Assembly: GCF_003797765.1 (NCBI RefSeq)
Contig: NZ_RKMB01000019.1
Span: 1-64,000, forward strand
Direction: 5' to 3'
Origin: Ramlibacter sp. WS9
Lineage (GTDB): Bacteria; Pseudomonadota; Gammaproteobacteria; Burkholderiales; Burkholderiaceae_C
Length of the DNA stretch: 64,000 bases
Shown here: in pieces, positions 17,509-25,985 of the stretch
How positions within the stretch are numbered: the first letter of the stretch is position 1
How the letters are laid out: the number at the start of each line of letters is the position of its first letter
The notes under the pieces: model-generated
Told to the model about the DNA's origin: nothing
Seen by the model: the letters and a program-made list of their open reading frames with translations, nothing else
Database searches by the model: none
Position numbers and translations under genes: made by a program

Positions 17509-18285
17509 ATGAATACGAACACATCCCTGGCCGGGCGCACGGCCATCGTCACCGGTGCGGGCGGCGGCATCGGCCGTGGGCTGGCGTTGGCCCTGGCCGC
17601 AGCGGGCGCGAACGTCGTGATCGCCGCACGCCGCGCCGTCACCGGCGATGAAACGCTGGCGCTGGTGCGCCAGGAAGGCGGCAGTGCCATCAGCGTGCAG
17701 ACCGACGTGGGCGTGCGAGCGGACATCGAGCGCGCCGTGGCGGCCGCCGTGGAAAACTTCGGCGGCCTGGACATCGTGGTGCACAACGCATCGAGCGGCC
17801 AGTCCGGCACGCCGACCAAGCTGGAAGAGATCGACGACGCGCGCTGGGACGAGCAGTACGCCACGGCGCTCGACGCCGCGTTCTACCTGGCGCAAGCGTC
17901 GTTCGAGCACTTGAAGCGCGGCAGGCGAGGGCGCTTCATCATCCTCAGCTCGTCGCAGGCGCTGCACGGGGGCGCGATGAACCCGATCTACGTGGCCGTG
18001 AAGAGCGCGCAGCGCGGCATGGTCAAGGGCCTGGCCCGCGAATGGGGCCCGCACGGCATCGTGGTCAACGGCATCGCCCCGGCCTCGGAGACCGATACCT
18101 CCAAGGCCTACTTCGAGAAATACCCGCAGGTCAAGGAACAGATCCTCGGCAACATTCCGCTGCGACGTCTCGGTGACACGCGCGTCGACATCGGCGGCGC
18201 CATCGTCGCCCTGTGCAGCGACCAGATGCAGTTCGTCACGGGGCAGGTCATCCCGGTGGACGGCGGCGGCTACACCGCGCTGTGA
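17509..18285 (+). CDS. SDR-family NAD(P)-dependent oxidoreductase
   Basis: 258 residues with an intact active site: TGAGGGIG near 15-22, NAS at 93-95, and Tyr161 and Lys165 in YVAVK. It ends in VDGGGYTAL. A close paralogue of 163-978, sharing the TGAGGGIGRG(I/L)ALALAAAGANV start and the GPHGIVVN and YTAL segments. Start ATG at 17509 preceded by AAGGAGACAC, an excellent ribosome binding site. The substrate is probably a hydroxyacyl or ring hydroxyl of the pathway compound. Pairing with the degenerate SDR immediately upstream may be functional. Confidence 0.9.
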   Translation: MNTNTSLAGRTAIVTGAGGGIGRGLALALAAAGANVVIAARRAVTGDETLALVRQEGGSAISVQTDVGVRADIERAVAAAVENFGGLDIVVHNASSGQSGTPTKLEEIDDARWDEQYATALDAAFYLAQASFEHLKRGRRGRFIILSSSQALHGGAMNPIYVAVKSAQRGMVKGLAREWGPHGIVVNGIAPASETDTSKAYFEKYPQVKEQILGNIPLRRLGDTRVDIGGAIVALCSDQMQFVTGQVIPVDGGGYTAL

Positions 18286-18301
18286 GAGAGCGGGGCACTT
18301 C

Positions 18302-19483
18302 ATGATCGACGACAGCTGGGAAGAATGCCAACGCAACGTGGCGGCGGCGCGCGCGCTGGTGCTGCAGGCCGAGATATCGAAAGACCCGGTGGTGCGCGCG
18401 CAGGGCTTGTACCTGCTGCAGATGCTGCAGGCCTTCGGCTTCAACATCTACGTGGCGCCGCGCCAGGCCTACCCCAACTTCTACGTGCATTCGATCTTCA
18501 TGCCGTTCGAGGCGGGGTTCGGTGCGCCATGCCCAGACTTCTTCTACCACTGGGCCTTCGTCGATGGCCAGCGCAGCTACCGCATCCGTGGCCGGGTGGG
18601 CGCCACGCGGTGGCTCGAATTCCAGACGCACAAGGGTTTCTGGGGCGACCCGGACCAGGGCCACCTGGGCACCCACGACCTGGACGATTTCCGCATCGAG
18701 CCCGATGGCAGCTTCGAGATCATCGCCTCGGCGACCCGGCAAGAGGGCAACTGGATCGTGTTGGACCCCGAGCGCCGCAACATCGTCGTCATGGTGCGCG
18801 AGGCGTGGTGGGATTGGGCCAATGAGCGCGGCACCAGGCTCCAGATCGAGGCCATCGATTTGCGCGGCGACGAGCCCATGCACATCGACGAGGCCGAGAT
18901 GCACAAACGTCTGTTGGCCGTGAGCCGCCAGGTGAAGTTCTACGTGGAGTTCTTCCTGGCGCTGAACCAGCGCATCCAGGACGGCGTGGGACGCAACCAG
19001 TTCTTCTTCACCCCGCCGCGTTCCGCTGACCACGTGGGCGGCAATCCGCGCGCCGCCTACATGCAGATGGTCTACGACGTGCAGCCGGGCGAGGCGCTGA
19101 TCGTCGAGGTGGAGATCGTGGAGGCGCGCTACTGGAGTCTGCAGATGAACGACATGTGGTGGCAGACCACCGACTACGCCCACCATCACAGCTCGCTCAA
19201 CGGCCATCAGGCCCGCGTCGATGCCGATGGCCGTGTGCGCATGGTGATCTCGCGCGAAGACGCGGGCGTGCCCAACTGGGTCGACCCGGTGAACCCGGGC
19301 ATCGGCATCGCGCAATGGCGTTGGTATCTGGCCGAACGTACGCCTGTGCCCAGCGTGACCAAGGTTTTGCTCAGTGATTTGCGCTCGCACCTGCCGGCCG
19401 ACACACCGGTGGTGACGCCGGCTGCGCGGCGCGATGTGATCGCCGGCCGTCGTGCAGCCGTGCTCGGCCGTTACGGCTTCTAA
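18302..19483 (+). CDS. DUF1214-domain protein
   Basis: 393 residues. The C-terminal third matches the DUF1214 pattern (YWSLQMNDMWWQTTDYA near 280-296, then ISREDAGVPNWVDPV near 318-332). The N-terminal part has aromatic-rich segments (FGFNIYVAPRQAYPNFYVHS; FFYHWAFVDGQRSYRI) and no recognised domain. No signal peptide or membrane segment is evident. The function of the family is unknown; members often sit in catabolic clusters for hydrophobic compounds. It begins 16 bp after the SDR stop and is followed by an SDR remnant. Confidence 0.72.
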   Translation: MIDDSWEECQRNVAAARALVLQAEISKDPVVRAQGLYLLQMLQAFGFNIYVAPRQAYPNFYVHSIFMPFEAGFGAPCPDFFYHWAFVDGQRSYRIRGRVGATRWLEFQTHKGFWGDPDQGHLGTHDLDDFRIEPDGSFEIIASATRQEGNWIVLDPERRNIVVMVREAWWDWANERGTRLQIEAIDLRGDEPMHIDEAEMHKRLLAVSRQVKFYVEFFLALNQRIQDGVGRNQFFFTPPRSADHVGGNPRAAYMQMVYDVQPGEALIVEVEIVEARYWSLQMNDMWWQTTDYAHHHSSLNGHQARVDADGRVRMVISREDAGVPNWVDPVNPGIGIAQWRWYLAERTPVPSVTKVLLSDLRSHLPADTPVVTPAARRDVIAGRRAAVLGRYGF

Positions 19484-19493
19484 GGAGACTCTT

Positions 19494-19663
19494 ATGGAAC
19501 TGGGTTTGAAAGACAAGGTCGCCGTGGTGGCGGGCGGCAGCCGGGGCTGTGGCCGCGGCAACTCCGAGGCGCGCTAGCGGCTTTCCTGTGCTCGCAGCAG
19601 ACCGCATTCATCACCGGCGCGACGATCCGCATCGACGGCGGGTACACGAAGAGCCTGTTCTGA
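19494..19663 (+). pseudogene. SDR pseudogene with internal deletion
   Basis: An ATG with a strong AAGGAGAC site opens an SDR N-terminus (MELGLKDKVAVVAGGSRGCGRG) that hits a TAG after 27 codons. From about 19579, in another frame, comes a typical SDR C-terminus (AFLCSQQTAFITGATIRIDG then GYTKSLF and a stop at 19661-19663). The middle of the gene, roughly 600 bases in a normal SDR, is missing, and the two ends are joined out of frame. The remnant stays within the operon between the DUF1214 gene and the GST gene (10 bp each side). Confidence 0.85.
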
Positions 19664-19673
19664 AAGGGATTGA

Positions 19674-20411
19674 ATGATCGAGCTCTACGGCATGTCGAGC
19701 CCGAATGTGCGCAAGGTGCTGATCCTGCTGGAGGAGCTGGCGCTGCCGTATCGCCTGTGTCATGTCGACCTGTTCGGCGCACAGCCTGACGCTCGGCTCG
19801 CCGCGCTGAATCCGCTCGGCAAGGTGCCGGTCATTGTCGACTCGGACCTGGCCGGGGGTGGGCGGCCGATCTTCGAATCCGGAGCGATCCTTATCTACCT
19901 GGCCGAGAAGCACGGCCGCTTCCTGCCACCAGAAGGCCCCGCACGCTACGCGGTGCTCCAGTGGCTGATGGTGCAGATGGCCAATGTCGGGCCGATCTTC
20001 GGCCAGCACAATCACTTCGGCCTGGTTCGCGCGAAGAGCCATCCGGGCGAGGATGCCTATGCCGCCGAGCGCTACCGAGCGCTCGCCGCCGGGCTCTATG
20101 CGCAACTCGACGATCGCCTGGCGGCGTCTCCCTGGCTGGGGGGCGCCGAGTATTCGATTGCCGACATGGCCACCTGGCCGTGGGCGCTGTACCTCGAGCG
20201 CCACGGCTTCGGCTGGGACGCCCATCCGCATCTTGCGCGCTGGCAGGAAGCGGTGGCTGCACGTCCCGCGGTCGCGCGGGCGACGGCGGTTTTCACGCCC
20301 TACCAGGCGATCGACCGCGCTGGACTGGAGGCGGCGTCGCCTGCGGCCCTGGCCCGCTTTTTCGGGCGCGTGCCGCCGACCAGAGCCGGCGGCGGGCCCG
20401 CCGAAATGTAA
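19674..20411 (+). CDS. Glutathione S-transferase family protein, YfcG/YghU (nu-class) type
   Basis: 245 residues. The thioredoxin-fold domain (1-90) carries the glutathione-binding LGKVPVIVDSD and FESGAILIYLAEKHGRFLP segments. The helical domain has MVQMANVGPIFGQHNHF and SPWLGGAEYSIADMATWPW. The layout follows E. coli YfcG, a nu-class member with disulfide-bond reductase activity that binds two GSH. The last 25 residues are a variable tail. In this cluster it might remove a sulfur-linked conjugate or protect against reactive enones or aldehydes. Start at an ATG following AAGGGATTGA. Confidence 0.88.
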   Translation: MIELYGMSSPNVRKVLILLEELALPYRLCHVDLFGAQPDARLAALNPLGKVPVIVDSDLAGGGRPIFESGAILIYLAEKHGRFLPPEGPARYAVLQWLMVQMANVGPIFGQHNHFGLVRAKSHPGEDAYAAERYRALAAGLYAQLDDRLAASPWLGGAEYSIADMATWPWALYLERHGFGWDAHPHLARWQEAVAARPAVARATAVFTPYQAIDRAGLEAASPAALARFFGRVPPTRAGGGPAEM

Positions 20412-20437
20412 ATCCGCTGTCCCGAACTCCTGTCGTG

Positions 20438-20457
20438 TGATATTCTTAAAAGTATCA
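20438..20457. promoter_or_regulatory. Candidate operator of the XRE-MarR regulator
   Basis: A 20-bp interrupted palindrome with arms TGATA and TATCA and an AT-rich centre; 8 of the 10 base pairs of the dyad match. It ends 12 bp before the ATG of the regulator, in the only AT-rich stretch of the 58-bp gap. The position fits autorepression by the product of 20470-21261. Confidence 0.5.
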
Positions 20458-20469
20458 AACGAGGTTCGC

Positions 20470-21261
20470 ATGAGCACAGCAACAGACTCCGCTTCGGCGC
20501 CGGCCGGCGCCGAAGGCCAGCACCCCGGCGCGACCTTGCGCCGCGCCCGTGAGGCCGCGGGCTGGTCCCAGCGCGAGCTGGCTTCCCGCGCCGGCGTGCA
20601 CCAGCCGCAGGTGGCGCGTGCGGAGAGCGGGCAGGACGTCCAGCTGTCGCTGTTGGCCCGCCTCGCCGCGCCGCTCGGGCTGGCTCCGGGCCTGCTCGCC
20701 GTGGCCCCGCCGCCGGGCTCTTCCCCCGCTTCGGCCGCGGCAGCCCTGCATGACACGGTGGCCGACAGCTTCGAGAGCTGGCGGCAGGCCTGGCCTTCGG
20801 TGAACCCGGAAGCCTTCGCCGTCCAGACCCGGCTGCTGCGTGCGGGCCGCCATGCCGAAGCCGCCATCGAGCACAGTGCCAAAGGGCATGGCATCACCAG
20901 CGGCGACCTCGTGGTGCTTGGAACGCTGCGCCGCATCAACGCATCGTTCGAGGCGACGCCGACCGAGCTCAAGGGGCTGCTCTGGATCTCGCTGCCGGGG
21001 CTCAAGAAGCGGCTCGACCGTTTGCACGAGCGCGGGCTGGTCAGCCGGCGAGAGAACCCTCGCGATGCGCGCGGCCTGATCGTTGCGCTGACCCCGCGCG
21101 GAAAGAACATCGTGGATACGCTGGTGCGCAGTTCGGCCGAGCCGCTGTGGCTCACGCTGCTCGAGACACCGCCTGCGGACCTGGCCCAGCTGTCCGGTCT
21201 GTTGCGTTCGCTGTTGGCGCGGGTGGAGGTTCGACTGGGCGGTCAGGGCAAACCCTTATAG
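20470..21261 (+). CDS. Fused XRE-type helix-turn-helix and MarR-like regulator
   Basis: 263 residues. Residues about 21-72 form a lambda-repressor-like HTH (TLRRAREAAGWSQRELASRA, then GVHQPQVARAESGQ). After a Pro/Ala-rich linker, residues about 140-250 form a MarR-type winged helix (TPTELKGLLWISLPGLKKRL, then DRLHERGLVSRRENPRDARG). Two DNA-binding domains in one chain are unusual for the MarR family. It probably represses itself and the adjacent SDR/LuxE/LuxC operon. Start ATG at 20470 with CGAGG upstream. Confidence 0.85.
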   Translation: MSTATDSASAPAGAEGQHPGATLRRAREAAGWSQRELASRAGVHQPQVARAESGQDVQLSLLARLAAPLGLAPGLLAVAPPPGSSPASAAAALHDTVADSFESWRQAWPSVNPEAFAVQTRLLRAGRHAEAAIEHSAKGHGITSGDLVVLGTLRRINASFEATPTELKGLLWISLPGLKKRLDRLHERGLVSRRENPRDARGLIVALTPRGKNIVDTLVRSSAEPLWLTLLETPPADLAQLSGLLRSLLARVEVRLGGQGKPL

Positions 21262-21289
21262 ATACTTACAGTGCTGTGCGAGATGCTTA
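21261..21289. promoter_or_regulatory. Direct repeat GATACTTA/GATGCTTA upstream of the SDR-LuxE-LuxC operon
   Basis: Two near-identical 8-mers, GATACTTA at 21261 and GATGCTTA at 21282, are spaced 21 bp (two helical turns) in the 68-bp gap before the SDR at 21330. GATACTT is also found in the bottom strand of the palindrome at 20438-20457. The same regulator could therefore bind both places. Evidence is similarity of short words only. Confidence 0.3.
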
Positions 21290-21329
21290 TCCTGGTTAAG
21301 CAGATCGCAATCATTTCGGAGCAGCACCC

Positions 21330-22184
21330 ATGTCCCAGATTCCCCACCCCAAGCGCTGGCTCATCACCGGCGTCTCAAGCGGCTTCGGCCTTGAACTCGC
21401 ACGCGCGGCCCTCGCGCGCGGGGACACCGTTGTCGGCACATTGCGCCAGCGCGAGCATGCCGACAGCTTCGAGAAACTCGCGCCCGGCCGGTCGCACGCA
21501 GTGGTGCTCGATGTGACGCGCGCGGACGACATCGGCCCTGCGGTGCAACAGGCGGTACAGAAGGCCGGTGGCATCGACGTGCTGGTGAACAACGCGGGCT
21601 ATGGCCTTTTCGGCGTGGTCGAGGAGGTTTCGGACGCGGAAGGGCGGCACGTCATGGAGACCAACTTCTTCGGCGCACTCGCCGTCACACGCGCCTTGCT
21701 GCCGCACATGCGCGAGCAGCGCTCGGGCCACATCTTCAACATCACCTCGGTCGCCGGGGTGATCGGCTTTCCCGGCTGCGGCCTCTACGCGGCTTCGAAG
21801 TTCGCGCTGGAAGGCGCCAGCGAAGCGTTGGCCGGCGAGCTCGCGCCCTTCGGCGTGCGCGTGACCATCGTCGAGCCTGGCGGCTTTCGCACCAAATTCG
21901 CGGGCGGCTCCATGCGGCAGGCCGAACAGGTGCTGCAAGCCTATGTCGACACGCCCGCCGGCAAGGCGCGCAAGTCCATCAGCCGCTATGACGGCCACCA
22001 GCCGGGAGACCCTGCCAAGGCGGCGCTGGCCATCATCACAGCGCTCGAAGCGCCTGAGCCGCCGTTGCGTCTGGTCCTCGGCGCCGACGGCCTGGCGATG
22101 GTGCGGGGCAAGCACGAAGGCGTGCTCAAGGAGCTCGTCGAGTGGGAATCCGTGTCGGTGAACACGGCCTTCCCCGCGCCCTGA
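21330..22184 (+). CDS. SDR-family oxidoreductase
   Basis: 284 residues. Cofactor motif TGVSSGFG near 14-21, NNAGYGLFG near 91-99, YAASK active site near 153-157, and the conserved PGGFRTKF segment. The layout resembles the SDR subgroup with a C-terminal extension used for aldehydes and longer substrates (YbbO-like); the sequence alone does not decide the substrate. It is the first gene of the putative LuxE/LuxC operon and could oxidise or reduce the aldehyde made by that pair. ATG preceded by TCGGAGCAG. Confidence 0.88.
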   Translation: MSQIPHPKRWLITGVSSGFGLELARAALARGDTVVGTLRQREHADSFEKLAPGRSHAVVLDVTRADDIGPAVQQAVQKAGGIDVLVNNAGYGLFGVVEEVSDAEGRHVMETNFFGALAVTRALLPHMREQRSGHIFNITSVAGVIGFPGCGLYAASKFALEGASEALAGELAPFGVRVTIVEPGGFRTKFAGGSMRQAEQVLQAYVDTPAGKARKSISRYDGHQPGDPAKAALAIITALEAPEPPLRLVLGADGLAMVRGKHEGVLKELVEWESVSVNTAFPAP

Positions 22185-22208
22185 CCGAATCCGAGGAGAC
22201 AAGACACC

Positions 22209-23594
22209 ATGATCGCCACCACCACAACAGCAACCGCCACCACCTCCACGCGCGGGCAACTGCTCGAGATGATTCTCGAGCCCGACACCGCCTTCGACCA
22301 GCCCGTCTCCGACATCGCGCCCCTGCAGCTGCGTGCTGCGCAGGAGCTGTTCGAGAAGCGCCGCGAACAGATTCCGCTGCTGAAGCGCCGGGCCGAAGAA
22401 GCCGGAATCGACCGGATCAAGTCGCTGCAGGACATCGTGCCGCTGCTCTTCGCGCACACGGTCTACAAATCGTACCCGCCATCCTTCGTGGAGCAGGGCC
22501 GCTGGGACCGCATGCTCACGTGGCTGAACACGCTGTCCGTGGACGACGTCAGCACGGTGAACGTCGAGGGCGTGAAAGACGTGGACGACTGGATCGCGCG
22601 ACTGTGGGAAGCCGGGCACATGGTGCTCGCCACCAGCGGCTCGACTGGCAAGTGCTCGTTCCTCAACCACACGCGCGGCGATTCGGAGATGAAGAAACGG
22701 CACTTCCGCGGCGCGGTGGGCTGGCCCTTCGTGCGGCCCGGTGGGGACCGCGCGGTGTTCTGGCTCGGCCCGATGAAGGGGCCCAACAGCGCGTGCGAAG
22801 CCGCCACGTTCAACGCCGCCAACTGGGGCCGGCCGGGCTCGGTGTTCGCGCTGACCGACGCGCCGCTGAAGATCGCCGACGTGAGCCGCATGGCCGCGAT
22901 GCGCAAGCGGATGGCTGAAGGCTCGGCCGGGCCGCAGGAGATCGCGGACTTCGAGCAAGAGGCGAAGCGCAAGGCCATCGAAGGGCGTGAGGCGATGCTC
23001 GGCCTGGCCGACAAGATCCTCGATCACCGCCATGAGCCGCTCATGATCAGCGGCATGTGGGCGCAGTACATGATGCTGATCGCGCGGGCCCGCGAGCGCG
23101 GGATCGGCGATGGCGAATTCCATCCCCAGTGCATCGTCAACGCCGGCGGCGGCGTGAAGGGCATCGCGCTGCCCGACGACTACAAGGAGCAGGTCGAGCG
23201 GTTCTTCGGCAAGGTAATCCGCCCCGCCGCCTACGGCATGACGGAATTGGCGCAGGTGATGCCGCGCTGCGAGGCCGGCCGCTATCACCGCGCGCCCGGC
23301 CTGATCTGGCTGGTGCTGGACCGCGACGGCGAGCGCGTGCTCACGGCCGAAGATGGCGAGGATGGCATCGTCGAAGGTCGCTTCGCGTTCCTCGACCTGC
23401 TCTACGAAGGCCGCTGGGGCGGTGTCATCACGGGGGACAAAGTCACCGTGGACTTCAAGCCGCGCTGCGCCTGCGGCCGCACCGGGCCCACGCTCTTCGA
23501 CAACATCACGCGCTTTGCCCAGGTGGGCGAGGACGACCACATCGGCTGCGCCGGCACCATCGACGGGTACATCCGCGGGGAGATTGGTGCATGA
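22209..23594 (+). CDS. LuxE/PaaK-like acyl-activating enzyme
   Basis: 461 residues of the ANL (adenylate-forming) superfamily. The phosphate-binding loop is ATSGSTGKCSFLNHT (141-155) and the A5-type motif AYGMTE is at 341-346. A C-x-C region (RCACGRTGPTLFDNI) lies near the end, as in phenylacetate-CoA ligase and LuxE-type acyl-protein synthetases. It should activate a carboxylate as acyl-AMP and pass it to CoA or to a protein thiol. The 4-bp overlap with the LuxC-like gene strongly suggests it feeds that reductase, as LuxE feeds LuxC in bacterial bioluminescence. No luciferase genes are present. The start is preceded by GAGGAGACAAGACACC. Confidence 0.8.
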   Translation: MIATTTTATATTSTRGQLLEMILEPDTAFDQPVSDIAPLQLRAAQELFEKRREQIPLLKRRAEEAGIDRIKSLQDIVPLLFAHTVYKSYPPSFVEQGRWDRMLTWLNTLSVDDVSTVNVEGVKDVDDWIARLWEAGHMVLATSGSTGKCSFLNHTRGDSEMKKRHFRGAVGWPFVRPGGDRAVFWLGPMKGPNSACEAATFNAANWGRPGSVFALTDAPLKIADVSRMAAMRKRMAEGSAGPQEIADFEQEAKRKAIEGREAMLGLADKILDHRHEPLMISGMWAQYMMLIARARERGIGDGEFHPQCIVNAGGGVKGIALPDDYKEQVERFFGKVIRPAAYGMTELAQVMPRCEAGRYHRAPGLIWLVLDRDGERVLTAEDGEDGIVEGRFAFLDLLYEGRWGGVITGDKVTVDFKPRCACGRTGPTLFDNITRFAQVGEDDHIGCAGTIDGYIRGEIGA

Positions 23595-25009
23595 CGACGT
23601 TGACGCTCGTGAAACCCGCGCTGCCCGCCGCCGGCCAGCCGGTGCCGGTGTGCCACGTGATCAAGGGCCAGGCGGTGTTCGGCACAGCGCTCGAGTACGG
23701 CCCGGCGCGCGCGCGCTTCGCCACGCCGGCGCTCGACCTCGACGCCCTGGTGTGGCCGCGCCGCGAGCCCGGCCCCGCGTTCGACGTGCCATCGGCCGAG
23801 ATCATGGACGTGCTGGTTGCGCTGGGCGACCGCCTCACGCGTGACCCCGACGGCGTGCTGGCCGAAGCGCTGGAACACAGCGTGCTCACCAGCCCGCTGC
23901 CGCGCGGTGTGCTGGAACGCTCTTACGCTTCGCTGGGCCGCATCTTCAACCGCGCGAGCATGGAGTTCCAGGTGAAGCAGGAACTGGGTGGCGCCGATGT
24001 GCTCGACGGCTGGCGCGAAATCAGCGGTGCGCCCAGCGGCCGCCGCCAGCGCACCCGCGCCTTTCCGCCGCGGCTCATCCACGTGATCGCGGGCAACGCG
24101 CCCGGTGTGGCCGCGCTGTCGGTGATGCGCGGCGCGCTGACCAAGGGTGTGCACCTGCTCAAGCTGCCGTCCAATGACCTGTTCAGCGCCACCGCGATCC
24201 TGCGCGCGCTCTCGGCAGTGGCGCCGGGCCATCCGGTGGCGCGCAGCTTCTCCGCGGCCTACTGGCGCGGCGGCGACGAGAAGGTGGAGAGCCTGCTGTT
24301 CCGCCCGCAGTTCTTCGACAAGCTGGTGGCCTGGGGCGGCGACAGCACCATCCGCAGCGCGCGCCAGTACATCGGGCCCGGCTTCGAGCTGGTGGCCTTC
24401 GATCCCAAGACCAGCATCTCGCTCGTCGGCCGCGAGGCCTTCGAGTCCGAGCTGGTGCTGGCCGGGGTGGCCGACGCCGCGGCGGCCGACGCGACCATCA
24501 TGAACCAGCAGGCCTGCGCGTCGAGCCGCGTGCAATACGTCGAGGGCACCGTGGAACAGGTGGACCGCTATTGCGCCTTGTTGCAGGCGCGCCTGGGCGT
24601 CGAGCGGCACACCACGTCGGCTTGTGGCAGCCCGCTGCCCGGCAACCTGCGCGATGAAATCGACGGTCTGCGCGACATGGAGCCGCACTATCGCGTGTGG
24701 GGCGGCTATGAGGGCCGTGGCCTGGTGATCCGCTCCGAGGAGCCGGTGGAGTTTCACCCGGACGGGCGCGTCGTCAACGTCGTGCCTGTAGCCAGCCTGC
24801 AAGAAGCGGTGCTCCGCGCGAACGTGGCGACGCAGACGGTGGGCGTGTTCCCGCCGTCGCGCAAAGTTGAGTTGCGCGACTCGCTGGCGGCAGCGGGCGT
24901 GCAGCGCGTGGTGTCGCTCGGCGAAGCGGTGATGTTTGAAACCGGCATGTCGCACGACGGCTTTTATCCCCTGCAACGATTCGTGCGGTGGGTCAATGAC
25001 GAGGGCTGA
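23591..25009 (+). CDS. LuxC-like acyl-CoA reductase
   Basis: 472 residues matching the acyl-CoA reductase (LuxC) family. The nucleotide-binding region is HVIAGNAPGVAALSVMRGAL (164-183) and the active-site Cys309 lies in NQQACASSR. C-terminal segments such as RVVNVVPVASLQEAV follow the family pattern. LuxC reduces an acyl thioester with NADPH to the aldehyde through an acyl-cysteine. ATG at 23591 overlaps the LuxE-like stop. Without luxAB the aldehyde must serve metabolism; the neighbouring SDRs could carry it to an alcohol. Confidence 0.86.
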   Translation: MTTLTLVKPALPAAGQPVPVCHVIKGQAVFGTALEYGPARARFATPALDLDALVWPRREPGPAFDVPSAEIMDVLVALGDRLTRDPDGVLAEALEHSVLTSPLPRGVLERSYASLGRIFNRASMEFQVKQELGGADVLDGWREISGAPSGRRQRTRAFPPRLIHVIAGNAPGVAALSVMRGALTKGVHLLKLPSNDLFSATAILRALSAVAPGHPVARSFSAAYWRGGDEKVESLLFRPQFFDKLVAWGGDSTIRSARQYIGPGFELVAFDPKTSISLVGREAFESELVLAGVADAAAADATIMNQQACASSRVQYVEGTVEQVDRYCALLQARLGVERHTTSACGSPLPGNLRDEIDGLRDMEPHYRVWGGYEGRGLVIRSEEPVEFHPDGRVVNVVPVASLQEAVLRANVATQTVGVFPPSRKVELRDSLAAAGVQRVVSLGEAVMFETGMSHDGFYPLQRFVRWVNDEG

Positions 25010-25985
25010 CGAAGACGTTCCCTACCAGGGCGGCCGCACGGCCATCGTCACCGGCGCCACCGGTGGGCTGGGCTACGAAACCGCGCTGGCGCTTGCCGCC
25101 GCGCACGCCCGGGTGGTCGTGACCGGCCGCAACGCGGCCAAGGGCTGGGCGGCGGTGAACGCCATCCGCGCCCTGCACCCGCATGCCGATGTGCGTTTCG
25201 AGGCGCTGAACCTGGCCAGCCTCGCATCGGTCAAGGCCTTCAGCGACAAGATGCATGCGCGGGACAAACCCGTGCACCTGCTCGTCAACAACGCCGGCGT
25301 GATGGCACTGCCCGCCCGCAAACTCACGGGCGACGGTTTCGAGATGCAGATCGCCACCAACTACCTCGGGCACTTCGCGCTCACTGCGCAATTGCTGCCG
25401 TTGATGAAGCGTGCCACGCGCCCGCGAGTGGTCAGCCTGAGCAGCGTGGCGCACCGCGGCGCGCGCATCCACCTGGGCGATCTGCAAAGCAGCAACTACG
25501 ACGCTTGGCGTGCGTATGGCCAGACCAAGCTGGCGATGCTGATGTTTGCGCTGGAACTGCAGCGGCGAAGCGACGCGAACGGATGGGGGTTGATGAGCAA
25601 CGCCGCGCATCCCGGCTGGGCCCGCACAGGGCTGTTCGCCAATGGGCCCAACACCGGGCCTTGCTTGACCTGGCAGCGCGTCGTCACGGCATTGGCGGCG
25701 CCCTTCTTCAGCCACTCGGCGGAAGCGGGCGCGCTGCCGACACTCTATGCGGCCACGTCACCCGATGCGAAGGGCGGGGTGATGTACGGTCCGATCGGCT
25801 TCGGCGAAATGAAGGGCCCACCGGGGCTCGCGCGAATCGCACCGCAAGCCCAAGACACCAGCGTCGCGGAAAGCCTTTGGGATGAGTCCGTCGCGATGAC
25901 CGGTGTTCCCTTCCCTGCGGCGACCCACGCCGCCCGGGAAGTCAGCGAGCCCGCCTTCTCATTTGAGATAGTAGCCGGCACGTGA
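24996..25985 (+). CDS. SDR-family oxidoreductase, retinol-dehydrogenase-like
   Basis: 329 residues from the ATG at 24996, which overlaps the LuxC stop by 14 bp. Motifs: TGATGGLGYETALALA, NNAGVMALP, and YGQTK as active site. The long C-terminal region (HPGWARTGLFANGPN, FSHSAEAGALPTLYAAT) is typical of the RDH11-14/WWOX-like SDRs acting on lipophilic alcohols and aldehydes. It is therefore a good candidate to process the LuxC product. Its 3' end overlaps the convergent binding-protein gene by 27 bp. Confidence 0.86.
   Translation: MTRADEDVPYQGGRTAIVTGATGGLGYETALALAAAHARVVVTGRNAAKGWAAVNAIRALHPHADVRFEALNLASLASVKAFSDKMHARDKPVHLLVNNAGVMALPARKLTGDGFEMQIATNYLGHFALTAQLLPLMKRATRPRVVSLSSVAHRGARIHLGDLQSSNYDAWRAYGQTKLAMLMFALELQRRSDANGWGLMSNAAHPGWARTGLFANGPNTGPCLTWQRVVTALAAPFFSHSAEAGALPTLYAATSPDAKGGVMYGPIGFGEMKGPPGLARIAPQAQDTSVAESLWDESVAMTGVPFPAATHAAREVSEPAFSFEIVAGT

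Noticed and set aside
22209..25009. A bioluminescence (lux) operon.
   Set aside because: Only LuxE-like and LuxC-like genes are present; no luciferase subunits or LuxD acyltransferase.
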